This document shows positions 24,405-33,353 of a DNA stretch of 36,692 bases, piece by piece (position 1 is the stretch's first letter; every line of letters starts with the position of its first letter). The notes beneath the pieces were generated by a model. The model was not told the DNA's origin, made no database searches, and saw nothing but the letters and a program-made list of their open reading frames with translations. Both the position numbers and the translations under genes were made by a program. The stretch comes from Omnitrophica bacterium GWA2_41_15. Lineage in GTDB: Bacteria > Omnitrophota > Gorgyraeia > Ghiorseimicrobiales > Ghiorseimicrobiaceae. Location: the NCBI GenBank assembly GCA_919902105.1, contig CAKKQO010000031.1, forward strand, positions 1-36,692, given 5' to 3'.

Positions 24405-24415
24405 ATCCTCTCCTC

Positions 24416-24508
24416 TCAATGAGACCATAACTTACGAAATTATTATTTCGTAAGTTATTTGGTCGAATTGATCCCGCCGCCCCGTAAGATGCGGGGTAAG
24501 AGGCGGGG
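24416..24508 (-). repeat. Two-hairpin intergenic element, copy G
   Basis: Minus strand: hairpin 2 CCCCGCC/GGCGGG enclosing ACCCCGC/GCGGGG-type pairing; joint ATCAATTC; hairpin 1 GACC/GGTC with arms AACTTACGAAAT/ATTTCGTAAGTT; tail TCATTGAGAGG, which includes the Shine-Dalgarno of the next gene. Confidence 0.9.
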
Positions 24509-24513
24509 CTATC

Positions 24514-26874
24514 TTATTTTCTCCACATCTTCTTATACATATAGTAGCTTTTCCTTAATTGCCGCAAGAACGGGCTTGATTTTCCGTCACCCTGGCCTGC
24601 CAAGCCCAGCCATTCCTCATACATAAACCCGTCAGGAAACGGCCCTGCCCAAAGGCGCTTACTATCATGCAAAGAAGGCTCATACGCCTTCCACCATTCA
24701 TCAAGCCACTCAAAGGCTATTCCGCCGATAGCATTGCCATGGCCGGAAAATCCTGCGGAATTTTCTATTATATCCTCCCAAGCATTCTGATGATAAAGTG
24801 CCTGTGCTTCCTCTGCTACATCTAATGATTCGCTAGTATAAGCCGGGCATCCGTATTCAGTAATAAATGCAGGTTTATCTGCCTCATCATAAACTGCCTG
24901 CCAGAAATCCACAAACCCATAATCACCGCGGTAGGCATTAGCGGCAAAAATATCTATGTCCGGACAGGATCTCCCAAAGATATCCAAAAACAACGTATCT
25001 CCGCTGGCAATAGCAACGGGATGCTCCTGATCAATTTTTTTAATCTCGAGCGCTGCCTCATTGGCGAATTTAAAAAAACCTTCCGGGTCTTTATCTGCGT
25101 TACAAGCGACTCCATATACATTTTCATTGCCTAAAAGCCACATTAAAATATACGGCTCATCCTTAAATTCGGCTACCATCTTAAGCACTGAATCCAGCAT
25201 ATTTTTCTTATGCATTGGGTTGGCATAATCCGTGCCTTCACTCCATTTTGCACCCGAGCCCAACGCATATTTACCTAAGAAATCCCCTAATATCACTCTA
25301 ATGCCATAAGTATCATATAAATCGCGCAATAACTTTTTGTCCGGGTTAAATGGTTGGTAATAAATCCTAATAGTATTTATTCCCATTTCCTTCATTAAGC
25401 GAAAATCACCGCTGGCCGGCTCATTGCTATCCTGCAGGTTATTCTTATTTTTATCAACAAAAGCATCATACGGCCCATCGGATTTACCGTTGTGGTCAAA
25501 ATCATAATCCATCCAATCGGTCAAAGTGCCGTTATCCGGGCTTTGCCCGACTTTCGTCGGCGAATAAGTAATACCCCGGATGATATAGGGCTTATTATCA
25601 ACTAATAATCTCCAATGGTTATTTTTAGATTGCACGAGCTTTATTTTGCCGTAACCAAGGGTCTTTTTAATATTCCTTAAATCATTCCAGCTTAAAAAAC
25701 GCTCTTTTTGTTTTCGTAGCTTTTCCACCCAAGGCACAACTTTTTCTAATCTACCAGGGTTAACTTCAAAAATATCGTTGTTTATGTTTTTATCAAACCC
25801 ATTAATAATGCGCACCTTGGCATCCTTTAGCTTAATACCTAATTCCGGATGTTTATGTGTTAAATATTTTATTTTTGCAAGCGATGCCTGCGATACATAC
25901 CAAGGCGTATGCCAATAGGTCCAACCGATGCTTTGAGGAAAATGCACGACGGCCGCATAATATGCCTTGAGCGCCTGTTTAAGGAAGCCGGCATGTTCTA
26001 AAATAAGGGCGGTAAAATAGAGCCGAACACCGGGGGGCTCCGGGGCAATTGCCCATTTAAAGAAAGCCGCCTCTAAATCCGGGGAGGAGACAAAATCCCA
26101 GTGTGAGCCGTTTAATCTTTTTTCCTTTTTAACGGCGTCAAACCTCGGGTTAAAACGCACGCTGTTCGTATTCGGATATATCCCTTCGCCGCAGGCTTCG
26201 GATAACCCTTCACGGTCAGAAATTACATATTTATAATCCTTAGTGCCCACATTCGTAAACTTGCCATACTTTTCATAATTAATAACTTCTTCTGCGCCTA
26301 AATCATGTAACTTCAATTCTGTCCTTAACATAGAAACTTTTGGCAGAGATGCGGGCGCAGCCTGCGGATGCCCCATATTAACGATTGCCTCCTGGCTCTT
26401 CTCAGCTAAAGAATAATACCAGCCGCGCGGATCCCAGGCAAGGCTGGAAGGATATTCGTTAATAATAACGTTAAATACTTTTTTCGCCTCCTCTGTTTTA
26501 CCTTGTTCTTTATAAACTTCTCCCTGGATAAAGAGAGAGACCGCCACATCATTTAGGGACTCATAAACATTTTCTGTCCCAGAAGGCTGTTTTGCAGTTC
26601 CCAAAGCCTCCTGCTCCTTAAGGGCTTCCTCTTCGAATCTATCGATACAGGCTTGAGTATATTTAAAAACTCCTTCTATATCATTCGTCGATTTGGCTTC
26701 CCGCGCTTTAACTACCAATTCTTTAGAAGATAATTCCTGAGCATTAACCAGAGAGCAGGGGACAGGGGACAGGGGACAGAAAATAAAAAATAAATAAAAA
26801 TATACCTTTAAAAATCTGAATCTTCGATTCCGCTGTAACCTGTAACCTGTAACCTGTAACCTGTCTTTTATCAT
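24514..26874 (-). CDS. Secreted TPR plus clan GH-A glycoside hydrolase
   Basis: The 786-residue exported enzyme has an unusual N-terminus (residues 1-48), a signal peptide partly encoded by two heptamer repeats (DRLQVTGYRLQ and CPLSPVPCSLV). Residues about 50-170 are TPR-like helices. From about residue 410 there is a GH-A barrel: NKPYIIRGITYSP, NTIRIYY, acid/base Glu584 in LLGNEN and nucleophile Glu673 in FITEYGC. An insert at 456-485 (DFDHNGKSDG, DKNKNNLQDS) looks like calcium-binding loops and is absent from the 21921-23153 paralog. The start overlaps the permease stop as ATGA, supporting this long N-terminus. Probable glucan hydrolase or transglycosylase. Confidence 0.85.
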   Translation of the reverse strand: MIKDRLQVTGYRLQRNRRFRFLKVYFYLFFIFCPLSPVPCSLVNAQELSSKELVVKAREAKSTNDIEGVFKYTQACIDRFEEEALKEQEALGTAKQPSGTENVYESLNDVAVSLFIQGEVYKEQGKTEEAKKVFNVIINEYPSSLAWDPRGWYYSLAEKSQEAIVNMGHPQAAPASLPKVSMLRTELKLHDLGAEEVINYEKYGKFTNVGTKDYKYVISDREGLSEACGEGIYPNTNSVRFNPRFDAVKKEKRLNGSHWDFVSSPDLEAAFFKWAIAPEPPGVRLYFTALILEHAGFLKQALKAYYAAVVHFPQSIGWTYWHTPWYVSQASLAKIKYLTHKHPELGIKLKDAKVRIINGFDKNINNDIFEVNPGRLEKVVPWVEKLRKQKERFLSWNDLRNIKKTLGYGKIKLVQSKNNHWRLLVDNKPYIIRGITYSPTKVGQSPDNGTLTDWMDYDFDHNGKSDGPYDAFVDKNKNNLQDSNEPASGDFRLMKEMGINTIRIYYQPFNPDKKLLRDLYDTYGIRVILGDFLGKYALGSGAKWSEGTDYANPMHKKNMLDSVLKMVAEFKDEPYILMWLLGNENVYGVACNADKDPEGFFKFANEAALEIKKIDQEHPVAIASGDTLFLDIFGRSCPDIDIFAANAYRGDYGFVDFWQAVYDEADKPAFITEYGCPAYTSESLDVAEEAQALYHQNAWEDIIENSAGFSGHGNAIGGIAFEWLDEWWKAYEPSLHDSKRLWAGPFPDGFMYEEWLGLAGQGDGKSSPFLRQLRKSYYMYKKMWRK
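26756..26779. repeat. Heptamer tandem repeat (CAGGGGA)n
   Basis: About 3.4 units of the same heptamer as 17776-17807 (opposite strand), in frame in the signal peptide of the GH protein. Confidence 0.9.
26833..26864. repeat. Heptamer tandem repeat (CTGTAAC)n
   Basis: About 4.5 units. Read in frame it encodes the first dozen or so residues of the GH protein. Confidence 0.9.
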
Positions 26875-27815
26875 CCCACCAACGCTCCTGCCGTAATACC
26901 TTTAATAATGTATTTCTGGAAAATAAGATAAATAATAATTATCGGGATGGCGGTCATCGTCATACCCGCCATCAAAAGCGGGTAATCAGTCACGTGCATC
27001 CCCTGGAAAACGATTAATCCGCGCTGCAAAGGCATCGTCTCTTTAGAAGAAAGGATTAATTGTGCCAAGATATACTCATTCCAGACATTAAGCGAATTAA
27101 AAATTGTGATTACCGCGATCGCCGGCTTGGCTAAAGGCAGGGCTACGTGGCGCCAAATACCTAATTTGCTACAGCCATCAATACGCGCGGCATCTTCTAA
27201 TTCCTTAGGCATCTTATCAAAAAATGTTTTAAGAATGTAAATGCTTAGCGAAAGCCCGACATTAATCATGCAAAATACATAGGCGCTGCGCGGAAAAACC
27301 TGATTCAGGATAAACCCGTTGGACTGCTGAACAAAACCCGCAGGCATAATATGCGCCAACTGCGGGCTGACAGCGGATAACGTATTAAGCAAGACTTTCC
27401 TTATATTATTTACTAAGACGTAGAGCGGAACGAAACTTCCCGGAAGCGGTATCATCATTGCGGCAAGAAACATAGCAAATAAAAAATTATTACCGGGAAA
27501 TTTTAAGCGCGAAAAACCGTATGCCGCAAGCGATGAAACAATGATTATTCCGAATACAACAATGGCTGTATAAAAAACGCTGTTTAAAAAATAAATCCCG
27601 AATTCTCCTTTAGTCCAAGCCAAATAATAATTGCGCCATTCAGGCCTGGCCGGAATCAAACTTGGGTCAGAAAATACGGTCGCCTGAGTCTTAAGGCTTG
27701 AGCCGAACATCCATAAAAGCGGAAAAAGACAGGTCAAAGCCACGACACCTAAAAACACATAGATAACAATTAACTCCGCCCGTTTTTTAAAGATGTATTT
27801 TAGGCCGTCTTTCAT
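26871..27815 (-). CDS. Sugar ABC transporter permease, MalG type
   Basis: The 314-residue inner-membrane permease has six predicted helices and the cytoplasmic EAA loop ELEDAARIDGCSKLGIWRHVALPLAKP, which contacts the ATPase. It is one half of a CUT1-type oligosaccharide importer with the next gene. Starts overlap stops as ATGA on both sides, showing a tightly coupled operon. No ATP-binding subunit is present here; CUT1 systems commonly share an MsmK/UgpC-type ATPase encoded elsewhere. Confidence 0.95.
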   Translation of the reverse strand: MKDGLKYIFKKRAELIVIYVFLGVVALTCLFPLLWMFGSSLKTQATVFSDPSLIPARPEWRNYYLAWTKGEFGIYFLNSVFYTAIVVFGIIIVSSLAAYGFSRLKFPGNNFLFAMFLAAMMIPLPGSFVPLYVLVNNIRKVLLNTLSAVSPQLAHIMPAGFVQQSNGFILNQVFPRSAYVFCMINVGLSLSIYILKTFFDKMPKELEDAARIDGCSKLGIWRHVALPLAKPAIAVITIFNSLNVWNEYILAQLILSSKETMPLQRGLIVFQGMHVTDYPLLMAGMTMTAIPIIIIYLIFQKYIIKGITAGALVG

Positions 27816-28687
27816 ACTTGCCGTATCCTCTCCGATAGTTTCTTCTGCGTAAACGATACGATAATTAAAACTAAGCCAAAAATAATTCCTTGCGCGCAGG
27901 CATAACCAAAACGTGATGAGCCGGTCATCGAGGCTAAAATCCGTAGTACCGGAACATCCGTATGATGCACTAGGCCCTGTCCTACCATAGAAACAATTAA
28001 GACAAAAACCTGCATTGAGCCTAAAATAGTAAGAATAATCACCATAGAAAACACCGGAACCATTAAAGGTAAGGTTATCTTAGTAAATACATGCCAGCTC
28101 CCGGCGCCATCAACCTTTGCCGCTTCATAAAGCTGTCTCGGTATGGTTTGCAGGCCTGCCAGTAGTATGATAAAACCCCAGCCAAAACCCTTCCAACTAT
28201 GCACCACCGCAATACAAGTTAAAGCTGTTTTTGGGTCGCTTAACCAATTATGCACCAAAGCAGAGAGGCCTAAATTATGCAGCGTAGTATTTAAGATACC
28301 ATAATTCCCATCTAAAATCCACTGCCAGATTAAACCTACGACTACTTCAGATAAAATCGGCGGGATGAAAAAGATAACCCGGAAAAAATTCCCGGCCTTA
28401 ATTTCCCTATCGCAGGCAAGGGCAAGAAGCAAGGCAAGACAGTTCTGAAATGTTAGCGCAATTAAAGTGATGTATCCTGCCTGCCACATCGAATTCCACC
28501 AAATCTTATCCTGCATTATCTCTTTAAAATTACTCATTCCCACAAACTGCATGGTCGGCAGTATCCCGTCCCATTCCATTAGAGATAACTGGAACACTTT
28601 TAAAAAAGGATAGATATAAAATACGCCAAAAATTACTACTGCGGGAAGGACGAATAAGTAATTAGCGAGGGTAGATTTGATTTTCAT
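27812..28687 (-). CDS. Sugar ABC transporter permease, MalF type
   Basis: The 291-residue permease has six helices and the EAA loop LYEAAKVDGAGSWHVFTKITLPLM. It pairs with the downstream MalG-type permease. Length is near the shorter MalF-like proteins of CUT1 importers. The start at 28687 has no visible Shine-Dalgarno; the region before it is repeat-rich (28694-28828). Confidence 0.95.
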   Translation of the reverse strand: MKIKSTLANYLFVLPAVVIFGVFYIYPFLKVFQLSLMEWDGILPTMQFVGMSNFKEIMQDKIWWNSMWQAGYITLIALTFQNCLALLLALACDREIKAGNFFRVIFFIPPILSEVVVGLIWQWILDGNYGILNTTLHNLGLSALVHNWLSDPKTALTCIAVVHSWKGFGWGFIILLAGLQTIPRQLYEAAKVDGAGSWHVFTKITLPLMVPVFSMVIILTILGSMQVFVLIVSMVGQGLVHHTDVPVLRILASMTGSSRFGYACAQGIIFGLVLIIVSFTQKKLSERIRQV

Positions 28688-28693
28688 TATTAA

Positions 28694-28828
28694 AAATCCG
28701 AAACCCTAAACCCGAAATCCGAAATAATGTTTAGAAATCCAAATGACCTAAACTAAAACTAAAATTTTTAGTTTTAGTCATTAGAGAATTTGGGAATTAG
28801 AATTTGTTTCGATATTCGAATTTCGACA
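28694..28828. repeat. Repeat-rich gap with heptamers and a palindrome
   Basis: AAATCCG, AAACCCT, AAACCCG and AAATCCG (28694-28721) are period-7 units. A central palindrome ACTAAAACTAAAA/TTTTAGTTTTAGT follows, then AATTCG-rich inverted sequence. Nothing else is seen in this gap. Confidence 0.75.
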
Positions 28829-30229
28829 TTAGGATTTATTCTTTTTAGCTAATTCTCTTTCCTTTATCTTTTGCACATCTTCTGCTACCTGTTGAGCTGT
28901 TTTTTCTCCGATAATAATTGCCTGTATCCCCTTATCAAATGCCTCGATTACCTGCGGAAACTCATGCACCGGCCAGATATTCGGGTGCGTGGTTTCTTCC
29001 ATTGCAGCGGAAAATTCAGATAAAATCGGGCTGATTTTAGCCAGACAATTCTTATTTGCCGGGAGGTTCTTGGTGGCATCTGCTAAATAAGCCTGCTGCT
29101 CTGGTGAACTTAACCACTTCAAAAATTCAATCGCTTCATTTTTTACTAAAGAGCGGTTATTCACCAACAAAGATGAACCTGCTCCGCCCCATATTTTTAA
29201 AGGGTATATTCCGTGGCTTGGAGGAAACATCGCGCCGTAATTTAAATTGGGGTTCATGCCGGCATAGACATTTACGCACCAAGAGCCGTTAAAGGCAAAC
29301 GCCGCTTTATTATTGGCGAATAACTGCTCGGCGGTTTTATTTACCATGGTCACTATGCCATTATATAAAAGACCATTATCCGCCATTTCTTTGAATAAAG
29401 CAAAAACAGAAACCCAATCCGGATCAGTATAGGTTATTTCTCCTTTTATGGTCTGCATTACTTTATCTTCGCCCATAATATTAAAGGCATAATTGCTGGC
29501 AAAGCAATCAATCATCCAGACCTCGCCCCAGCCGGAAACCAATCCCTGAATACCTCTCTCTTTTAATTTTGCGCCAGCCGCTAAAAATTCTTCCCAAGTC
29601 TTTGGCGGCTTTTTAATACCTGCCTCTTTCAATAAATCCTTATTATAAAGCATCTGGATATTCATTACATCCAAAGGCACGCCGTATATCCCCGGCTCGA
29701 CTTTAAATTCGTTATCCGGAAGAAACTCATTTACCGCTATCGCGCGCGAAAAAAATTCATTTTTCCAAACGCTGCTATCTGCTTCCATTTCCGGGTTTAG
29801 GTTCGCCACGTGCCCAGCAATAATAAAAGAGGCAAAATCCCTTTTTTCAGCAAGGAGGCCATAAATATCCGGCAGAGTTCCTGCTTGCGCTGCAGCCCGA
29901 ACTTTCTGGGTGTAGGAATCTGATGGGGCATACAATTCAAACTTAACCGCGACACCGGTCTTTTCTTCATAGCGCTCTGCCAGCTCATTAAAGATGCTGT
30001 CTCTGTCAGTCATCCAGTGCCAGGCGGTTATGGTTGCTTTGGGCTGCCCCGAAGAGCCGCCTCCGCCGCCGCAGCCGCTAATCAAAATAACCAATGATAA
30101 AGCGCAAAAAGTGTAAAGTTGAAGGCGCAAAGCGTAAAGTTGAAACTTAAAGTTAAAAGTTTTCCTTAAAAAACTTTGAGTTTTAGGTTTTAGTTTTACA
30201 TTTTGAGTTTTAAACTTTAAACTTGGCAT
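28829..30229 (-). CDS. Extracellular sugar-binding lipoprotein (family 1)
   Basis: The 466-residue ABC solute-binding protein has the lipobox LVILISGC (Cys53) followed by GGGGG. The mature domain begins ATITAWHWMTDRDSIFNELAERYEEKTG, the family-1 (MalE-like) fold, with AFNGSWCVNVY and the late WPVHEFPQVIEAFDKGIQAI segment. It delivers an oligosaccharide to the adjacent permeases. The first 45 residues before the lipobox are oddly long, rich in Lys, Phe and Gln, and coded by degenerate tandem repeats. GGAGAG lies just before the start, which supports it. Confidence 0.93.
   Translation of the reverse strand: MPSLKFKTQNVKLKPKTQSFLRKTFNFKFQLYALRLQLYTFCALSLVILISGCGGGGGSSGQPKATITAWHWMTDRDSIFNELAERYEEKTGVAVKFELYAPSDSYTQKVRAAAQAGTLPDIYGLLAEKRDFASFIIAGHVANLNPEMEADSSVWKNEFFSRAIAVNEFLPDNEFKVEPGIYGVPLDVMNIQMLYNKDLLKEAGIKKPPKTWEEFLAAGAKLKERGIQGLVSGWGEVWMIDCFASNYAFNIMGEDKVMQTIKGEITYTDPDWVSVFALFKEMADNGLLYNGIVTMVNKTAEQLFANNKAAFAFNGSWCVNVYAGMNPNLNYGAMFPPSHGIYPLKIWGGAGSSLLVNNRSLVKNEAIEFLKWLSSPEQQAYLADATKNLPANKNCLAKISPILSEFSAAMEETTHPNIWPVHEFPQVIEAFDKGIQAIIIGEKTAQQVAEDVQKIKERELAKKNKS
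30108..30228. repeat. Degenerate GTAAAGTT/AACTTTAA repeats over a signal peptide
   Basis: Repeated GTAAAGTTGAA and AAACTTTGAGTTTTAG-like units with reverse-sense partners across the first 40 codons of the sugar-binding protein. Period about 7, imperfect. Confidence 0.6.
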
Positions 30230-30237
30230 TTTCTCTC

Positions 30238-32703
30238 CTATCCCATTACCACTCTTACCTTATGCGTTTTTCCGTCGCCTACAGGCTTAATCAGATTATC
30301 GCGGATAAGTTCTCCGTCTAAATAAACTTCTTTAACACCCTTCTCTACGCCTTTGGGATTTTCTATCTCTATTTCATAAACATCGCCGCGGAACGGCCGC
30401 GTTATTGCGCATTTTTTCCAGTGTGCCGGTATGCAGGGGTCAATCCTTAGGCCATCATATTCGCGGCGCGCGCCTAAAAGCCATTCGGTTGCCGATATAA
30501 AAGCCCAGCCAGAGGTTCCGGTAACCCAAGTAAACTGCCCTTCGCCGTAGCGGTAGGGATTTTGCGGCCCGACTAAATATTCGGCATAGGTATATGGCTC
30601 GGATTTATAAAGGTCGTAATCCTTCTGTTTATTCGGCATTATCTTGAGCATTGATTCATAGGCGCGAGCCCCGCGTCCTGCCATACAATAGGCAACAATC
30701 ATAAAATGCGCCGCATGACAGAATACTGCGGCGTTTTCTTTTGTCCCTTCGGAAAACATACTGATACGGCCTAATTCCGGCCTGAATTTCGTAAAGGCCG
30801 GATAGAACATCGCAATGCCATGCGGGCCGTCAAGGTATTTATCGCAAGACTTTAAAACTTTATTGCGCCGCTCGCCATCAACAATGCCGGAAAGGATAGC
30901 CCAGGCCTGGCTCATAATAAATATCTTGCCTTCTTCATAGCTCTTGACACCGTAAGGAACGCCGTCATCAGTAAAACCTCGGATGTACCAGTCGCCGTCC
31001 CAGGCAACCGTATTTATCCTCTCGGCCATTGTCTTAGCTTTATCTAAAAACTCGTTGGCCTTTTCATTCTCGCCGATTAATTCGGCAAGTTCGGCAAAAT
31101 ATTTCTCTGAGCGCGCCAGCGCCTGCGCCAGCCAGACGCTTTCGCCCTTGTGATTTTTACCGGCGGCGTCTATCGCGTCGTTCCAATCGGCATGACCGAT
31201 TTTAGGCAGGCCGTGTTCGCCCACATCATTAAAACAAAAATTTAAATTTTTCTCCAAATGTTCAAACAGCGTGCCTTCGCCGTCAGAAGTCGGCCCGCCT
31301 TTATGATTATGATCAATCTCCCAGCCGCCAAGCCATTTATCTTTAAGGTAAGGGATATACTCTTTTAAAATACCTTTATCGCCGCTTTCTTGGATATAGG
31401 CGCGCACAGTAGCAGTCAGCCAAATTTGATGGTCTTTATTCGGCCGATGCCCTGCCGGCCCAGAGATATCCGACCATCCAGGGGCAGAGGTTCCGTCGCG
31501 ACGTATAAGCGAAGCGAGCTGTAAAATTCTCTTACGCGTTAATCCCGGCTCCAGCGGCACAATCGCCTCGGAATCCTGACAGGAATCTCTGTAACCTCTT
31601 CCGCCTGAACCCTCATGATAGAAAGATGGTGAACGCGACCAGAGATTACAGATATAGAGCTGGTATTTTACCCAGACATTCATCATATTGTCAAATTCCG
31701 CATCTGGAGTTTTAATCACAATATTTGCGGTAATACGTTTTTTCCAGAGCGCCTTTGTCTGCTCAAACGCTTTTTTAACGACGTTTAAATCTCTATATTT
31801 TTCAACTAATTTCACTGCATTCGCCTGTCCTTCTGTCTCGCCTAAAATCACCACGAATTCCTTTGTCTCTTTAGGGCCAAGTTTAAGCGTATGCTTAAAA
31901 CAGCCTATGCCGTCTTCTCCGGAACAGAGTGCAGTATTTTTAAATTTACCTTCTAAAATGGCCTCGGGTTTTTCTTCCGTATTATACCTGCCTAAAAACT
32001 CATACTTTCTCGTAGCATAACCTTTGACACCTAAATTCGTGGCAAAGAAAGCATAATTTTTAAACTCTTTGATATTCATATCCTGCCAGAAAGCAGTCTT
32101 CCAGCCGAAGATAAGCTTGTGGTTTGCGTCAAACCACATCCGGTTATAAAGGTTCATAATGTTGCGGTAACGCAGTTCTTCCTGATAGTCTCCGATAAGC
32201 CACTCCACATAAGGATAGAGTTCTAATTTTTTTTCTTTATTGGTTTCATTGGACAGCGTTACCAGCCACAACTCGCAATCATCATTTAGCGGAACAAAGT
32301 AGGTAATGCTGGATTTTATACCATTATATTTAGTAGAGATGACTGTATAGCCCAAACCGTGCCGGGCTTGGAAGAAATCTGGTTTTTGTCTTATCGGCTG
32401 GTAGGTCAGACTCCAAACTTTTGCGTTTTTATTTTTTCGTCCTGCGTCCTGCGTCCTGCGTCCTGCGTCCTTAACTTCCCTTGCGTAGATATAGCGCCCG
32501 GGGCGGTCAAAATTTTTATAATCCGGAGCCCACCTCAAAACTCTGTCCGTGCGGCAGTCGCGATAGAAGCTGTAACCGCCGGCAGTTGAAGAAATTATGG
32601 CGCAATATTTTTCGTTAGTAAGATAATTTATCCATGGGGTGGGGGTAAGGGGCGAGGTAACTACAAATTCCAATCCGTCTTCAGAAAAATATCCGTATTT
32701 CAT
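30238..32703 (-). CDS. GH94 glycoside phosphorylase, cellobiose-phosphorylase-like
   Basis: The 821-residue enzyme uses phosphate to split a beta-linked disaccharide or oligosaccharide, giving sugar 1-phosphate. The start (KYGYFSEDGLEFVVTSP, TPWINYLTNEKYCAIIS, TAGGYSFYRD, RPGRYIY) is typical of GH94. The (alpha/alpha)6 barrel has NKDHQIWL and the catalytic aspartate region GLPKIGHADWND (near residue 505). Cellobiose, laminaribiose or sophorose phosphorylase activities are all possible. No signal peptide is seen, so it acts on sugar imported by the downstream ABC system. A heptamer repeat is translated as DAGRRTQDAGRK near residue 80. Confidence 0.93.
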   Translation of the reverse strand: MKYGYFSEDGLEFVVTSPLTPTPWINYLTNEKYCAIISSTAGGYSFYRDCRTDRVLRWAPDYKNFDRPGRYIYAREVKDAGRRTQDAGRKNKNAKVWSLTYQPIRQKPDFFQARHGLGYTVISTKYNGIKSSITYFVPLNDDCELWLVTLSNETNKEKKLELYPYVEWLIGDYQEELRYRNIMNLYNRMWFDANHKLIFGWKTAFWQDMNIKEFKNYAFFATNLGVKGYATRKYEFLGRYNTEEKPEAILEGKFKNTALCSGEDGIGCFKHTLKLGPKETKEFVVILGETEGQANAVKLVEKYRDLNVVKKAFEQTKALWKKRITANIVIKTPDAEFDNMMNVWVKYQLYICNLWSRSPSFYHEGSGGRGYRDSCQDSEAIVPLEPGLTRKRILQLASLIRRDGTSAPGWSDISGPAGHRPNKDHQIWLTATVRAYIQESGDKGILKEYIPYLKDKWLGGWEIDHNHKGGPTSDGEGTLFEHLEKNLNFCFNDVGEHGLPKIGHADWNDAIDAAGKNHKGESVWLAQALARSEKYFAELAELIGENEKANEFLDKAKTMAERINTVAWDGDWYIRGFTDDGVPYGVKSYEEGKIFIMSQAWAILSGIVDGERRNKVLKSCDKYLDGPHGIAMFYPAFTKFRPELGRISMFSEGTKENAAVFCHAAHFMIVAYCMAGRGARAYESMLKIMPNKQKDYDLYKSEPYTYAEYLVGPQNPYRYGEGQFTWVTGTSGWAFISATEWLLGARREYDGLRIDPCIPAHWKKCAITRPFRGDVYEIEIENPKGVEKGVKEVYLDGELIRDNLIKPVGDGKTHKVRVVMG
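32438..32471. repeat. Heptamer tandem repeat (CGTCCTG)n
   Basis: Nearly five units, in frame within the GH94 gene, read as DAGRRTQDAGR on the minus strand. Confidence 0.9.
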
Positions 32704-32774
32704 CTCTAATAGAGCCCCGGAACTTCGGGACGAAATGATTTTAAAATATTTTATATACTAAACATAGAGCAAAT

Positions 32775-32803
32775 AATTTAACATAATCGCCTTGCTGGGT
32801 CAA
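32775..32803 (-). promoter_or_regulatory. Promoter of the glucan locus
   Basis: Minus-strand TTGACC (32803-32798), a 17-bp spacer and TAAATT (32780-32775). The leader contains a CCCG/CGGG hairpin just before the GH94 start. Confidence 0.65.
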
Positions 32804-32858
32804 GCAAAATTACGGCTGTCTCTCTTTAAGGAAATTTATGGGTAAAAGGCGGGTTTAC

Positions 32859-33209
32859 TTATCTTGCCAGGCTTCTGAAAATGCCGGATAACTCCATCAA
32901 ACCCACAGAATCAAACTTAACTCCCGCTTCGTATCGATTTAATAAATTCTCCTTCACCCAAACCACGCGCGCAGTTTTGCTAATTGAGCCGCGGTTATCC
33001 GGGACATTTATCCATAATTCCAAGGCATCGCTTCGTTTTAATTTATCGTTGCTGCTAAAGGCAACGCCCCCTGCTGAAATATTCCTGATAAAACCATCGC
33101 CATTCCTGTTATTGGCCGTATTACGAAATTTTAAAAGAGAGTTAAAATTCCGGCGTTCGAATATTCTTCTATCTTCCATTGCGCTATCTTGGGCAATGCT
33201 CTCGCTCAT
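32859..33209 (-). CDS. PilZ-domain protein (1)
   Basis: The 116-residue single PilZ domain has RRIFERRNF (RxxxR) and NISAGGVAF (the D/NxSxxG motif), both needed to bind cyclic di-GMP. I start at ATG 33209 (MSESIAQDS), with AAGGAGG upstream; the longer frame to 33245 passes through a leader hairpin. The effector partner is unknown. A second PilZ gene lies just upstream, perhaps from duplication. Confidence 0.88.
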   Translation of the reverse strand: MSESIAQDSAMEDRRIFERRNFNSLLKFRNTANNRNGDGFIRNISAGGVAFSSNDKLKRSDALELWINVPDNRGSISKTARVVWVKENLLNRYEAGVKFDSVGLMELSGIFRSLAR

Positions 33210-33219
33210 ATCCGCCTCC

Positions 33220-33275
33220 TTGCCAGTAAGGCAACACTCGCGCAATTCCGATTAGCGCGAGGTGTTACCGACACC
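33220..33275 (-). other. Structured leader before the first PilZ gene
   Basis: AACACTCGCGC/GCGCGAGGTGTT (33233-33243 with 33255-33266) and TTGCC/GGCAA next to the Shine-Dalgarno. The GGTGT arm can instead pair with ACACC at 33271-33275, giving mutually exclusive folds. It does not match a c-di-GMP riboswitch I know. Confidence 0.5.
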
Positions 33276-33353
33276 AACCCTGCTCTCTCCGGCCTGTTTT
33301 AACACAAATATTTTAATCCTTTTTTAAGCAAAACACAAGGTATTTTTTGTCAA

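Noticed and set aside
33220-33275. Cyclic di-GMP riboswitch before the PilZ gene
   Set aside because: The conserved core of known c-di-GMP riboswitches is not seen.
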